Counted from the stretch's first letter, positions 1 through 9,663 are shown. The stretch is DNA of 64,000 nucleotides from Paraburkholderia caffeinilytica (GCF_003368325.1 NZ_CP031466.1:496001-560000), one strand, 5' to 3'. Notes: a model not told the origin generated them from the letters alone. Program-made: numbers and translations.

Positions 1-217
1 CGCCGTCATTGCGCTGATCAACTCGGTCGGCAACCTCGGCGGGTTCTTCGCGCCGGCTACCTTCGGTTATCTGCAACAGCACACCGGTTCGATCACCGGT
101 GGTCTATATGCATTGGGGGTGGCTTCGCTGATCGCGGCGGCGGCCGGCTTCCTGACTCGCAATCGCCGTGTGAACCGCGAAGCGTTGCCGGAGTCTTTGC
201 ATAGCAAGGCCCACTGA
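1..217 (+). CDS. MFS transporter, C-terminal fragment (glucarate/galactarate-type ACS family)
   Basis: The window opens inside this gene; only the last 71 residues remain, read in the frame that starts at base 2 and stops at TGA 215-217. The fragment carries the NSVGNLGGFFAPATFGYLQ-type segment followed by a TGS motif and a last membrane helix (about residues 34-50 of the fragment), which is typical of the anion:cation symporter family that includes GudP-like hexarate permeases. The next gene, 125 bp downstream on the same strand, is glucarate dehydratase, so uptake of D-glucarate/galactarate is the natural inference. The N-terminal transport domain cannot be judged. Confidence 0.8.
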   Translation, partial: AVIALINSVGNLGGFFAPATFGYLQQHTGSITGGLYALGVASLIAAAAGFLTRNRRVNREALPESLHSKAH

Positions 218-342
218 CCGGCGAAAATCATAGACCGTGAATAACGCATTTCCCACTTTCTGTCCGGCACGGGGTGTTGGCGCACTGATCCAGCGCGCGC
301 ATGCCCACTTGCCGGCTCACTAACTCAACCGGGTCCATTCTC

Positions 343-1692
343 ATGTCCACGAACTCATCCCAATCGAACGCTACGCCGATCGTGACCGAGCTGCGCGTCG
401 TGCCTGTCGCCGGCCGTGACAGCATGCTGATGAATCTGAGCGGCGCGCATGGCCCGTTCTTCACGCGCAACATCGTCATCCTGCGCGATAGCGCCGGGCA
501 TACCGGGGTCGGCGAAGTGCCGGGCGGCGAGAGCATCCGCAAGACGATCGACGACGCGCGTGCGCTGGTTGTCGGTCAGTCGATCGGCAATCTTCAAGCG
601 ATCCTGAACAAAGTGCGCACGCAGTTCGCCGACCGCGACGCCGGCGGGCGCGGTCTGCAGACTTTCGATCTGCGCACCACCATTCACGCGGTGACCGCAC
701 TCGAAGCCGCGCTGCTCGATCTGCTCGGGCAGCATCTGGGCGTCCCGGTTGCGGCACTGCTCGGCGAAGGCCAGCAACGCGACGAAGTGGAAATGCTCGG
801 CTACCTGTTCTATATCGGCGACCGCAAGAAAACCGACCTGCCCTACGAGAGCGGCGCGGAAGGGCGCGACGACTGGGAGCGCGTGCGCACTGAAGAAGCC
901 ATGACGCCCGAAGCGGTGGTGCGGCTCGCCGAGGCAGCGCAAGCGCGTTACGGCTTCAACGATTTCAAGCTCAAGGGTGGCGTACTGGCCGGCGACGCCG
1001 AGATCGAAGCGGTGACCGCACTCGCGGAACGTTTCCCCAACGCGCGCGTCACGCTCGACCCGAATGGCGCATGGTCGCTCGCGGAAGCGGTGCGTTTGTG
1101 CCGCGATCAGCACGACGTGCTCGCTTACGCGGAAGATCCCTGCGGCGCGGAAAACGGCTACTCGGGCCGCGAGGTGATGGCCGAATTCCGTCGCGCGACC
1201 GGTTTGCCGACGGCGACCAACATGATCGCTACCGACTGGCGCCAGATGGGTCACGCGATCCAGTTGCAGTCAGTGGACATTCCGCTGGCCGATCCGCACT
1301 TCTGGACCATGCAGGGTTCGGTGCGCGTGGCGCAGATGTGCAACGAGTGGGGCTTGACCTGGGGCTCGCATTCGAACAATCACTTCGACATTTCGCTCGC
1401 GATGTTCACGCATGTCGCGGCGGCGGCGCCCGGCAAGATCACGGCGATCGACACGCACTGGATCTGGCAGGACGGTCAGCGCCTGACGCGCGAGCCGCTG
1501 CGGATCGTCGGCGGCAAGGTCAAGGTGCCTCAGGCCGCCGGCCTCGGTGTCGAGCTGGATATGGACGAGATCGAGAAGGCGCACGCGCTGTATCAGCAGC
1601 ACGGCCTCGGTGCGCGCGACGACGGCGTGGCCATGCAGTATCTGATTCCGAACTGGAAGTTCGATAACAAGCGCCCATGTCTGGTGCGTTGA
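343..1692 (+). CDS. gudD: Glucarate dehydratase
   Basis: Enolase-superfamily enzyme of the glucarate dehydratase subgroup, converting D-glucarate (or L-idarate) to 5-keto-4-deoxy-glucarate (EC 4.2.1.40). From the ATG at 343 it is 449 aa, close to the roughly 446 aa of E. coli GudD. An in-frame ATG at 301 would add 14 residues not expected in the family, so 343 is preferred, although neither start has a strong ribosome binding site. Visible active-site elements are the KLK motif (K209, K211), metal ligands D239, E264 and N293, and the general base H343 in GSHSNNH. Gene order (MFS then gudD) supports a hexarate catabolic operon; a 5-keto-4-deoxyglucarate dehydratase or aldolase gene is not in view. 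Confidence 0.95.
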   Translation: MSTNSSQSNATPIVTELRVVPVAGRDSMLMNLSGAHGPFFTRNIVILRDSAGHTGVGEVPGGESIRKTIDDARALVVGQSIGNLQAILNKVRTQFADRDAGGRGLQTFDLRTTIHAVTALEAALLDLLGQHLGVPVAALLGEGQQRDEVEMLGYLFYIGDRKKTDLPYESGAEGRDDWERVRTEEAMTPEAVVRLAEAAQARYGFNDFKLKGGVLAGDAEIEAVTALAERFPNARVTLDPNGAWSLAEAVRLCRDQHDVLAYAEDPCGAENGYSGREVMAEFRRATGLPTATNMIATDWRQMGHAIQLQSVDIPLADPHFWTMQGSVRVAQMCNEWGLTWGSHSNNHFDISLAMFTHVAAAAPGKITAIDTHWIWQDGQRLTREPLRIVGGKVKVPQAAGLGVELDMDEIEKAHALYQQHGLGARDDGVAMQYLIPNWKFDNKRPCLVR

Positions 1693-1788
1693 GTGTTCCG
1701 TGACCTGAGCGGCGGTTCGCGCGGCCGCTCGCTCGAATCCGTGGCTGCGATGCGGTGACGAACGCCTTGTGTGCGTCACCGGCGCGGC

Positions 1789-3351
1789 TCAACTGCGGCG
1801 AAACACAACGTGCGAAATGCGCTGCACGAGCAGCGCGGCCGCCAGGGCCGCCACCGCCGTCAGCCACACACCGATATGAATCGACTGCACCAGTGCATCG
1901 CGTGCCGTGTCGATCAGCGCCAGCGTATTGAGCCCCGAGGGTTTCATATCCGCAATCAGCTTCTGGCGTAACGTTTCGTCGATCAGGATGCGCAGATCGA
2001 CGAAGCGCGGCCGCCATTGCGAGGCGGCCGGCTCGCCGAGCACGCTCATCGTGCGCGTGACGACGTCGCGGTAGTGATGCTGCACCACGGTTGCGACAAT
2101 GCTGGTGCCGAGCATCCCACCCACCATTCGCGTGGACTGCAGTAGCGCCGTCGTGATGCCGAAGCGTTCGCGCCCGGCAATCTCCTGGCCGAATACGTTC
2201 AGATTGTTCAGGATGAAACCCAGGCCGATGCCGACGGCCGCCATCGGCACTTCGATCCACACGTGCGGTGTGTCCGGATTGGCGAACGCCAATGCGATCG
2301 CGGCGAACAGCAGCAGCGCGAAACCGGTCGACAGAATCCGCGTGGGCTTCTTCAGGTGAATGACGATGCGCGTATTCAACAGACTGCCGAGCGCAATGCA
2401 CGCGGCAATCGGCGTCGCGAGCAGGCCCGCCTGTTGCGGCGACAGCCCGAAGCCGCCTTGCAACAGCAGCGGTGCGAAGAAGATCAGCGAGAACATCACG
2501 AAGCCGGACAGGAAGCCGAGTACGAAGAGCGTGACGAGTCGCGCATCCTTGAACAGGTCGAGCGGAACGATCGGATGCGTGGCGCGTTTTTCGCACGCCA
2601 GCAACGCGATGGCGCCCACGGTCACGAAGGCCGCCAGCGCCAGGTTGCCGGGCGTCAGACCGTCTTTCGGCACGGCTTCGATGAAAGCCTGCAGGCCGCC
2701 CAGCACGGCGGCGACCAGCGCCGCGCCCAGCCAGTCGATCTTGACCTCGCCCTCGTGCGGACGCTGGAAATTGGGCAGATGCGCCCAGACGAAATAGAGC
2801 GCCGCGGCGCCGACCGGCAGATTGATCAGGAAGGTGGAGCGCCAACCCCAATGCTCGCTCATCCAGCCGCCCAGCGACGGACCCGCCGCGGTGCCGATCC
2901 CGTACGCGGCCGCCATCACCACTTGCCAGCGCACGCGTGCGCGCGGATCGGGGAAGAGATCGGGGATCGACGCGAACGCCGTGCCGACCATCATCCCGCC
3001 GCCGACCCCTTGCAAGCCGCGTGCGATCACGAGGAACAGCATGTCGTTCGCTACGCCGCAGAGCACTGACGCCACGGTGAACGTGATGACCGCGGCGATC
3101 ACGAAACGCTTGCGGCCGAAATAGTCGCCGAGACGGCCGAACACGGGAACCGTCACCACCGACGCCAGCAGATACGCGCTGGCAATCCACGCGTAGTACT
3201 CGAAGCCATGCAGTTCGGCGACAATCGACGGCAGCGCGGTGCTGACGACGGTCTGGTCGAGTGCGACCAGCATGTTGACGAGGCCGATGCCGAGCATCGC
3301 GAGCAGGGCGTTTCGGAAAGGCAGGGCAGTCGCAGTCGCAGTCGAGTTCAC
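1789..3351 (-). CDS. DHA2-family MFS drug efflux transporter (EmrB/QacA type)
   Basis: A 520-aa inner-membrane protein of the 14-helix DHA2 drug:H+ antiporter family. The first helix carries the family motif with LDQTVVSTALPSI, followed by the loop motif GRLGDYFGRKR around residues 76-86 (MFS motif A). A hydrophilic C-terminal part with LIDETLRQ precedes the final helix. Export of a toxic organic compound is the family role; the substrate cannot be read. There is no EmrA-type adaptor or outer-membrane factor next to it. It is transcribed away from the 3837 gene across a 485-bp spacer that probably holds both promoters. Its 3' end faces gudD, tail to tail, 96 bp away. Confidence 0.9.
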   Translation of the reverse strand: MNSTATATALPFRNALLAMLGIGLVNMLVALDQTVVSTALPSIVAELHGFEYYAWIASAYLLASVVTVPVFGRLGDYFGRKRFVIAAVITFTVASVLCGVANDMLFLVIARGLQGVGGGMMVGTAFASIPDLFPDPRARVRWQVVMAAAYGIGTAAGPSLGGWMSEHWGWRSTFLINLPVGAAALYFVWAHLPNFQRPHEGEVKIDWLGAALVAAVLGGLQAFIEAVPKDGLTPGNLALAAFVTVGAIALLACEKRATHPIVPLDLFKDARLVTLFVLGFLSGFVMFSLIFFAPLLLQGGFGLSPQQAGLLATPIAACIALGSLLNTRIVIHLKKPTRILSTGFALLLFAAIALAFANPDTPHVWIEVPMAAVGIGLGFILNNLNVFGQEIAGRERFGITTALLQSTRMVGGMLGTSIVATVVQHHYRDVVTRTMSVLGEPAASQWRPRFVDLRILIDETLRQKLIADMKPSGLNTLALIDTARDALVQSIHIGVWLTAVAALAAALLVQRISHVVFRRS

Positions 3352-3836
3352 GGGTCTGGGAAAGAAGGGCTTTTGAGGGTCGGCGCTGCGCGGCAGGGCG
3401 CGGCCAGGGTCTTGATCACTACGATGTCCTATAGTTGTCTGACCTCTCGTCCGCGATTATACGGGTTTTCCCCTAAGCGAAACTATTCCCCATGGTTTCG
3501 CCCGGAAAATGCCGTGCATGGCCGGTCGGCGCGGCGCGCGCAGTTTGACATGCGATGTCTGCCAACGCCGCACAGGGCCGGACAAAACCGGGCGAGTGCG
3601 GCGAGAAGTCGTCGGGAGGCTCTCAAGAACTGCGGCGCGGTGCCGACAATGCGTACAGAAGATTTGCCTAAGAAAATCTTGCGCGCTCGCGGCGCATCGC
3701 GACGGCTTGGCGCGGGAAAACTTCCCGGGATATGTGATAAAAATCAGGTATCTGGCATAGAGCCTGACTGAACGTGCTGTCGGATTGTGATCGCGGATAA
3801 GAATTTAACCGAGCGTCGTTTCGCTACGGAGGCGTT
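3352..3836. other. 485-bp divergent intergenic region
   Basis: This spacer separates the minus-strand DHA2 exporter from the plus-strand solute-binding protein gene. I see no convincing gene. An inverted repeat, GCGAAAC (3477-3483) and GTTTCGC (3495-3501) with an 11-nt spacer, lies about 125 bp upstream of the exporter start and is a candidate operator. The ribosome binding site of the 3837 gene (ACGGAGGC) is at its right end. Confidence 0.4.
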
Positions 3837-4631
3837 GTGATTCGAAACTGGTTTGCCGGCGCGTTGTTTGCAGTGTGTTTCGTCAGCAATGCGTTTGCGG
3901 GCGGACCGGATTGTTCCCGGCCGTTTACGCTTGGATTGCATGACCACGGGCTGCTCTATTCGCCCGACACCGATAGCGGCATCGACAAAGACTTCGCGGA
4001 TGAGTTGATCCGGCGCAGCGGTTGCCAGATCAAGGTCAGCCTGATGTCGCGTGCGCGTATCTGGAAACTGATCGAGTCGGGCGCGCTCGACTTCAGCCTT
4101 TCCGGCATCGCGAATGATGAACGCAATCAATATGCTTCGTTTGCGTGGTACTTCAGTAACAAATACTATCTGCTCGTCCGCAAGGATTCCGGCATTCATA
4201 ACGTCGCGGACTTCGAACGCGATAAGCACGCGCAGCTCGGCGTAATCCGCAGTTTTCGCTACAGCGCGTCAGCCAACGAACTGGTCGACAGACTCACGTC
4301 GGAAAACCGCATAAGCCTCGCGGGCGGCCTCGAACCGCTCTACCAGGCGCTTATTCTTCGACAGATCCAGGGCATGATTATCGAGCCCTTCGACTATCCC
4401 GCGCTGGATGAGAAAAAGATCCGCGACGTGACGACGATCGTCGAGTTCAACGATCCTTCGGTGCCGCACGGTCTGATCATGTCGAAGAAAGCGCTCCCGG
4501 CCGCCGAGCAGGAGAAGTGGCGGGCGCTGGTGGATGAAATGCGCGCCGACGGAACGGTGCGCCGTATTTTCGAAAAGTACTTCAGGCCGGATCTGGCTGA
4601 ATCCATGGTTAACTTCAAGGCGTCACCGTGA
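3837..4631 (+). CDS. Periplasmic solute-binding protein, family 3 (amino-acid type), probable sensor partner
   Basis: A 264-aa exported protein of the bacterial extracellular solute-binding family 3. It starts with GTG at 3837, 4-5 nt after a good ribosome binding site (GGAGG region at about 3828-3832). A signal peptide is visible (hydrophobic segment about residues 6-20, likely cleavage after NAFA at about 21). The mature part shows the family fold cues GIDKDFADELIRRSGC and, in the second lobe, IRSFRYSA. No ABC permease or ATPase follows. Instead its stop codon overlaps the GTG start of a CHASE-GGDEF-EAL protein by 4 nt, which suggests it detects a ligand for c-di-GMP signalling rather than feeding an importer. 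That role is an inference from context. Confidence 0.85.
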   Translation: MIRNWFAGALFAVCFVSNAFAGGPDCSRPFTLGLHDHGLLYSPDTDSGIDKDFADELIRRSGCQIKVSLMSRARIWKLIESGALDFSLSGIANDERNQYASFAWYFSNKYYLLVRKDSGIHNVADFERDKHAQLGVIRSFRYSASANELVDRLTSENRISLAGGLEPLYQALILRQIQGMIIEPFDYPALDEKKIRDVTTIVEFNDPSVPHGLIMSKKALPAAEQEKWRALVDEMRADGTVRRIFEKYFRPDLAESMVNFKASP

Positions 4632-7426
4632 TCCGGATGCGCTCTGTCCTGCTGCCGTTGCTGGTGCTATCCGCATCGCTTGGCGTGACGTGGACAGTGT
4701 GGGATCACGAACGGCAGGCGACCCGGAAAGAGTTTCGCACGCAGTTCGATTACACCATGAGCGACGCGGTGGGCCGCATCGAACAGCGGATGGCGACCTA
4801 CGAGCTGATGTTGCGTGGCGTGCAGAGCATGTTCGCCGCGAACGGAGCGATCGATCGTGGCAAGTTCCGGCGCTATGTGAGCGCGCTCAATCTTGATGCG
4901 AACTTTTCCGGAGTCCACGCCGTGGGCGTGGTCGAATGGGTGCCCGCCGCGCGTAAGGAGGCCCATATAGCGGACATGCGCGAGGGCGGCGTTCCCGGCT
5001 ACACGATTCGTCCCGACGGGCTGCGCGAACACTATGCCCCGATCATTCAGCGCGAGCCCTTTGTCGGCCTCGCACGCAGTTCGCCCGGCTTCGACGCCTG
5101 GGACGAACCGGTGCGGCGCGCGGCAATGGAGAAGGCCCGCGATTCCGGCATGGCGGTCCTCTCGGGAACGGTGCGCCTTTCGGTCGACATCGACGCGGAC
5201 CCCCGGCCAGGCTTCATTCTGTATCTTCCGATCTACGCGTCCGGCAAGGCGCAGGACAACCTCGTGCAGCGCCGGGCGAACATTGTCGGTTGGGTCTACA
5301 CATCGTTCCGTATGCACGATGTGATGGCCAGTCTCTACGGCGAGCAGCCCCCCGGCATTTCACTCTCCATTTACGATGGCGTGAAGCCGTCGGAGGCAGC
5401 GCTGTTGCATCGCACGCCGGATGGAAACAACCGGCATGCGCCTGCGCTCATCTCCGCAGACGAATATCTGGTCGTGGACGGACACGACTGGATGCTGTCG
5501 ATGAGCGCCTCCGACGAGTTTCGATCCCGGTTAGGGCGCAATGCAGAGGTGTTGATTGCGGGGACGGGCACGGGCTTGAGTCTCCTGCTGGCGCTTCTGA
5601 CCTGGCTCATGATGACCGGGCGGGAGCGTGCCATGCGCCTTGCCTCGGCGATGACGCGGGAGTTGCGTGAGAGCGAAGAGAAGTTTCGCGCCATTGCCGA
5701 CTGCACGGTGAACCTGGAAATCTGGTGGGGACCGGACGGCAAGCCTCGCTGGATCAACCCCTCGGTTGAGTACTACACGGGCTATACGGTTGCTGAATGC
5801 ATGGCAATGTCCGATTTCGCCCTCACGCTCATCCATCCGGAGGATCTCCGGCGCGTTGCGCCGGAATTCAAAAAGGGGCTTCAGGGCTCTCGCGGCGACG
5901 ATCTCGAGTTTCGTTGCGTACGCAAGGATGGATCGGTCCTCTGGCTGTCGGTCTCCTGGGTGCCGATTAGCAATCAACGGGGCGACTTCATCGGTTTTCG
6001 TACGAGCGGCCGCGATATCACGGAGCGCAAGAAGTCGGAGGAGAAAATCCGGGAACTGGCCTTCTACGATACGCTGACCCGCCTGCCCAATCGCGCGCTT
6101 CTTCTGGACCGCCTGAGGCAGTCGATGGTGGTCAGCCGGCAGAACAAGGTTTGCGCCGCCCTCATGTTCATCGATCTCGACCACTTCAAAACACTGAACG
6201 ATACGCTTGGGCATGACAAAGGCGATCTGCTGCTGCGCCAGGTCGCGTATCGCCTGTCGAGTAGTGTCAACGAAGGCGATACGGTCGCCCGGGTCGGCGG
6301 CGACGAGTTCGTTGTCGTGCTGGGCAATCTGAGTCTGGACAAGGCCGAGGCGACAATGGAAACCGTGGCGGTGGGAGAAAAAATTCTCGCCGTGCTGGGC
6401 TGTGCCTACGAGCTCAACGGTGTCCAGTTTCGAAGCACCGCCAGCATCGGGGTCACCGTATTCAATGGGGAGCAGACGTCCACCGACGAGCTATTCAAGC
6501 AGGCCGATCTCGCCATGTATAAATCGAAGGAGCGCGGCCGCAATGCCATGTGTTTCTTCGACCCGACGATGCAGACGGCCGTACTGAGACGAGCCGAACT
6601 GGAGGTGGGCCTGCGCAGCGCCATCGAGGAGAACCGCTTTGTCCTTCACTATCAGGCGCAGGTCGTCGACGGCGATCACATAACCGGGGCGGAGGCGCTG
6701 GTGCGCTGGGCGCATCCCGAGCGCGGCCTGATACCGCCGGGTGAGTTTATCCCGCTCGCCGAGGAGTCGGGGCTGATTCTCGAAATGGGGCGAGCGGTAT
6801 TGGTGTCCGCGTGCACCCAGCTGGCCCTGTGGGCGACGCAGCCGCCAATGGCGCATCTGTCCATCGCCGTGAACGTCAGCGCCCGGCAATTCCGCGAACC
6901 CGACTTCGTTGACAGTGTGCTCGCGGTCATCAACCGGACAGGGGCGAGGGCGGACAGGCTGAAGCTCGAGCTGACCGAAAGCGTTCTCGTTGAAAACGTG
7001 CAGGACATCATCGAGAAGATGAGCGCGCTTCGTGCGCGAGGCGTGACTTTCTCGCTGGATGACTTCGGGACGGGATACTCTTCGCTCTCTTACCTGAAGA
7101 GATTGCCGTTGGACCAGTTGAAGATCGACCGGTCGTTCGTGCGCGACATTCTGGTCGACTCCAACGACGCCGACATCGCGAGAACGATCGTGGCGCTTGC
7201 CCGAAGTTTCAACCTGGGGGTCATCGCCGAAGGCGTCGAAACGGAAGCGCAACGGGATTTCCTCGCGGTGGCAGGATGCCATGCCTATCAGGGTTTCCTC
7301 TTTTGCAAGCCGCTTCCGATTCAGGGTTTTGAACAGTTTGTAAATCTGTTCAGCGCCCGGAACCGGGGGGAAATCCACTCGACGGGGAGCGACGAGCGAA
7401 ACGTCGGTTCGGGTACGGTAACCTGA
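4628..7426 (+). CDS. CHASE-PAS-GGDEF-EAL membrane protein, c-di-GMP synthase/phosphodiesterase
   Basis: A 932-aa inner-membrane signalling enzyme. Order of parts: TM1 (about residues 5-24), a periplasmic CHASE-like sensor domain (about 60-290), TM2 (about 308-330), a PAS domain (about 346-465), GGDEF (motif intact at 557-561) and EAL (EAL at 689-691, with ELTES, DDFGTGYSS and EGVET motifs). The EAL domain has the residues expected of an active c-di-GMP phosphodiesterase. The inhibitory RxxD site before GGDEF reads NEGD (548-551), so product inhibition is probably lost. Net activity cannot be predicted. The GTG start overlaps the upstream solute-binding protein stop by 4 nt, implying translational coupling; the C-terminal 25 residues are a polar tail. 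Confidence 0.93.
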   Translation: MIRMRSVLLPLLVLSASLGVTWTVWDHERQATRKEFRTQFDYTMSDAVGRIEQRMATYELMLRGVQSMFAANGAIDRGKFRRYVSALNLDANFSGVHAVGVVEWVPAARKEAHIADMREGGVPGYTIRPDGLREHYAPIIQREPFVGLARSSPGFDAWDEPVRRAAMEKARDSGMAVLSGTVRLSVDIDADPRPGFILYLPIYASGKAQDNLVQRRANIVGWVYTSFRMHDVMASLYGEQPPGISLSIYDGVKPSEAALLHRTPDGNNRHAPALISADEYLVVDGHDWMLSMSASDEFRSRLGRNAEVLIAGTGTGLSLLLALLTWLMMTGRERAMRLASAMTRELRESEEKFRAIADCTVNLEIWWGPDGKPRWINPSVEYYTGYTVAECMAMSDFALTLIHPEDLRRVAPEFKKGLQGSRGDDLEFRCVRKDGSVLWLSVSWVPISNQRGDFIGFRTSGRDITERKKSEEKIRELAFYDTLTRLPNRALLLDRLRQSMVVSRQNKVCAALMFIDLDHFKTLNDTLGHDKGDLLLRQVAYRLSSSVNEGDTVARVGGDEFVVVLGNLSLDKAEATMETVAVGEKILAVLGCAYELNGVQFRSTASIGVTVFNGEQTSTDELFKQADLAMYKSKERGRNAMCFFDPTMQTAVLRRAELEVGLRSAIEENRFVLHYQAQVVDGDHITGAEALVRWAHPERGLIPPGEFIPLAEESGLILEMGRAVLVSACTQLALWATQPPMAHLSIAVNVSARQFREPDFVDSVLAVINRTGARADRLKLELTESVLVENVQDIIEKMSALRARGVTFSLDDFGTGYSSLSYLKRLPLDQLKIDRSFVRDILVDSNDADIARTIVALARSFNLGVIAEGVETEAQRDFLAVAGCHAYQGFLFCKPLPIQGFEQFVNLFSARNRGEIHSTGSDERNVGSGTVT

Positions 7427-7450
7427 CCCATCCGTCTCTCATCAGTCTCT

Positions 7451-7753
7451 TTATGGCGCCCCAATCCTGGCTAACGTAATCGCCCGTTCGGGACAGGCCG
7501 TCACGCACAAGCCACATGCGCGGCACGCGTCGGCGTTTGGCGTGTACGCGACTTTCATGCCGTGCACGCGCAGCTTGAATTTGTGCAGCGTGCCCAGTTG
7601 CTGGTAGTCGGCGGTATCGATCCTGCGGATGTCGAAAACGTCCTCGGGACAGACTACTGCGCAATCGCCCTTGCCTTCGCACCGTTTCAGGTTGACCACG
7701 GGAGCAATCACGCCGGCGGGCTGTTTGCATGCGGATGTCGAAGCGTTGCTCAT
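7451..7753 (-). CDS. Ferredoxin with two cluster motifs (probable [3Fe-4S][4Fe-4S])
   Basis: A 100-aa small iron-sulfur electron carrier. The second motif is complete (C77, C80, C83, C87 followed by P). The first motif is CEGKGDCAVVCP: Cys at 25, 31 and 35, with Lys where the second ligand of a CxxCxxCxxxCP motif should be. On family knowledge this favours a 3Fe-4S cluster plus a 4Fe-4S cluster. A 30-residue insertion (about 41-72) separates the motifs. The start codon overlaps the stop of the small membrane protein gene upstream (ATGA), and an ECF sigma gene starts the operon. The electron partner is not visible. Confidence 0.85.
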   Translation of the reverse strand: MSNASTSACKQPAGVIAPVVNLKRCEGKGDCAVVCPEDVFDIRRIDTADYQQLGTLHKFKLRVHGMKVAYTPNADACRACGLCVTACPERAITLARIGAP

Positions 7754-8064
7754 GTGCGGTCCTCCGGGCGCTTGCCGTCGGCGGACGAGAGGCTCTTCTG
7801 AAAATTTTCACGTTCCTCGGGCGTCATCCGTTCCCACCGGCGCCAATGCCGGCGTCCGTGGCAGCCGCCGTGTCCGCGAAATCCGCCAAACAGAATCCGG
7901 CTCAGAACCAGCAGGCCCATCGCGTGCAGATAATCGATCGAACGGCCACCGATGAAAAGCGCCGGGACAACCCAATTCCATAGCGCCATCACCATCCATC
8001 CCAGCACGGCAATGCCCACCAGAACCAACAGTGCCTTGCCGAAGCATTTCAGTCTGAAACTCAT
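7750..8064 (-). CDS. Small membrane protein between ECF sigma factor and ferredoxin
   Basis: A 104-aa protein with two hydrophobic segments (about residues 9-37 and 45-61) and a charged C-terminal tail containing HGRRHWRRWERMTPEERENF. I do not recognise a named family; the MTPEER stretch recalls the tails of small Spy/CpxP-like or periplasmic metal-sensor proteins, but this is weak. It lies 12 bp after the sigma factor and overlaps the ferredoxin start by 4 nt. A membrane protein encoded directly after an ECF sigma factor is often its anti-sigma factor; here no zinc anti-sigma HxxxCxxC motif is seen, so that role is only a possibility. Confidence 0.7.
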   Translation of the reverse strand: MSFRLKCFGKALLVLVGIAVLGWMVMALWNWVVPALFIGGRSIDYLHAMGLLVLSRILFGGFRGHGGCHGRRHWRRWERMTPEERENFQKSLSSADGKRPEDRT

Positions 8065-8076
8065 CTATCTGCTCCT

Positions 8077-8652
8077 TTAGATATCCAGTTCGTCATACAC
8101 GGCTTGCAGGCGAACGCGCAGATGCAGGACCGCGTAACGCTTGCGCGCCAACAACGTATTCACGCCGACACCGCTTTCGGATGCCAGCTCCTTGAAGCTG
8201 CGGCCTTCCAGTTCATGCGCGACGAACACATCGCGTTGATCTGCCGGCAACTCGTTGAGCGCGTCTTGCAACGCCTCCAGCAGCACCGACCTTGCGTAGA
8301 CGGCTTCCGGGCCGGCGTCGGTCGCCGGCAGGGCGAGATCCAGTCGATACTCGGCGTCGTCGGAATCGCCGGCCAGGTCGGTCAGCGCTTCCTCCCGGTG
8401 CTTGCGAAAGCGGTCGATGATGCGGTTTCGCGCCACGCGGAACAGCCACGCGCTAACCTGTTCGATCGGCGCGGGGAGGCGGTAGGCTTGCACGAACTCG
8501 TGAAATACATCCTGCAAGATGTCTTCAGCGTCGCCCTGATCGTGCACGCGACGCCGGATGAAATTCCCGAGTTTCGTACGCTCACGCAACACAGTTGCAG
8601 TGATGTCGGTATCTCGTTCGATCATCGATTTCGGGGGGCGCGGCGGTTCCAT
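8077..8652 (-). CDS. ECF-type RNA polymerase sigma factor
   Basis: A 191-aa extracytoplasmic-function sigma factor. Region 2 is visible at about residues 25-90 with DAEDILQDVFHEF and VSAWLFRVARNRIIDRFRKHR. Region 4 lies at about 120-185 with LNELPADQRDVF and a helix-turn-helix around FKELASESGVGVNTLLARKRYAVLHLR. The annotated ATG is at 8652; an in-frame ATG at 8625 (residue 10) is an alternative. It heads a three-gene minus-strand operon with a small membrane protein and a ferredoxin, so the regulon probably includes its own operon. The inducing signal is unknown. About 240 bp separate it from the divergent MBL hydrolase. Confidence 0.9.
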   Translation of the reverse strand: MEPPRPPKSMIERDTDITATVLRERTKLGNFIRRRVHDQGDAEDILQDVFHEFVQAYRLPAPIEQVSAWLFRVARNRIIDRFRKHREEALTDLAGDSDDAEYRLDLALPATDAGPEAVYARSVLLEALQDALNELPADQRDVFVAHELEGRSFKELASESGVGVNTLLARKRYAVLHLRVRLQAVYDELDI

Positions 8653-8889
8653 ACGTCTGTAGACGATTCACGATCGGAAATATTGTCGGCGACGAGAAAA
8701 ATGGCGTGACTGCCGGGTGGCGGGGGTGTTCGGTCCGAAGACGGCGACATCGGCCGTGCGCTGCACTATGGAGCCTGGAACCGTTCCGCCCGGAAACGAT
8801 GTGGATGGAGGCCATCTGGATGCCATCGTCGCCGCGCATTGATGCGGAGTATGTCAGAGTATCGACTCTCACTCGTGGAGCGACCCAGC

Positions 8890-9663
8890 ATGACCCAACT
8901 ACCGATTGCCGACCGATGGTTCGAACTCAAACGCATCAGCGACGACATCACGCTGCTCCGCGAGCCTCATGTCGTCCCGTTGATGCGTTGCAATATCTGG
9001 CATGTGCGCGGCCGTGACCGGGATCTGATGATCGACACGGGGATGGGCATCGTCAGTCTTCAGGAGGCCGCAAAGCACCTGCTGCAGAAGAACGTCACCG
9101 CCGTGGCGACGCACACGCATTCGGACCATGTCGGCGGACATCACGAGTTCGAACACACGCTGGTTCACGAACTGGAGGCAGACAACCTGCGTGCGCCGCG
9201 CGAGCGGGGCACCCTTCTGGCTTCGGTTTTGGGCGGCGACGCCATTCGCCGGTATCGCGAAGCGGGCTATCCGTTCGACGGCGATCTGATCACGGCTCTT
9301 CCCAGCGCCGATTACGCGATGTCCGACTATCGCGTGCGGGCTGCAACGGTCACCGAGATCGTCAAGGAAGGGAACATCGTCGATCTCGGCGACCGGCATT
9401 TCGAGGTCCTGCATCTGCCCGGCCACTCGCCGGGCAGCATCGGCCTATGGGAAGCGGCATCCGGCACGCTGTTCTCGGGCGATGCGATCTACGACGGCCC
9501 GCTATTGGATGAGATCGGCGGCGCGGATATTCCGACCTATGTGCGCACCATGAAGCGCCTGCGCGAATTGCCCGTGCAAGTGGTTCACGCCGGGCACGAC
9601 GAAAGCTTCGGGCGAGAACGACTGGTCGAGTTGGTCGACGCTTATCTGGCCAAACGCGCGTGA
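8890..9663 (+). CDS. MBL-fold metallo-hydrolase
   Basis: A 257-aa metallo-beta-lactamase-superfamily hydrolase. The start at 8890 is chosen because GGAG lies at 8877-8880; an earlier in-frame ATG at 8839 adds 17 unlikely residues. The metal-binding signature THTHSDHVGG (H75, H77, D79, H80) is complete. Further ligands are seen in LPGHSPGS, FSGDAIYDGP and HAGHDESFG, the usual order His, Asp, His for a two-metal site. The GHSPGSIGLWE segment resembles glyoxalase II-like and quinolinase-like members, but the substrate cannot be assigned. It is a stand-alone gene on the plus strand, divergent from the ECF sigma operon. Confidence 0.88.
   Translation: MTQLPIADRWFELKRISDDITLLREPHVVPLMRCNIWHVRGRDRDLMIDTGMGIVSLQEAAKHLLQKNVTAVATHTHSDHVGGHHEFEHTLVHELEADNLRAPRERGTLLASVLGGDAIRRYREAGYPFDGDLITALPSADYAMSDYRVRAATVTEIVKEGNIVDLGDRHFEVLHLPGHSPGSIGLWEAASGTLFSGDAIYDGPLLDEIGGADIPTYVRTMKRLRELPVQVVHAGHDESFGRERLVELVDAYLAKRA

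Noticed and set aside
1520..3190. A 556-codon minus-strand frame overlapping the exporter
   Set aside because: Out-of-frame reading of the DHA2 exporter gene; very high Arg content and no domain.
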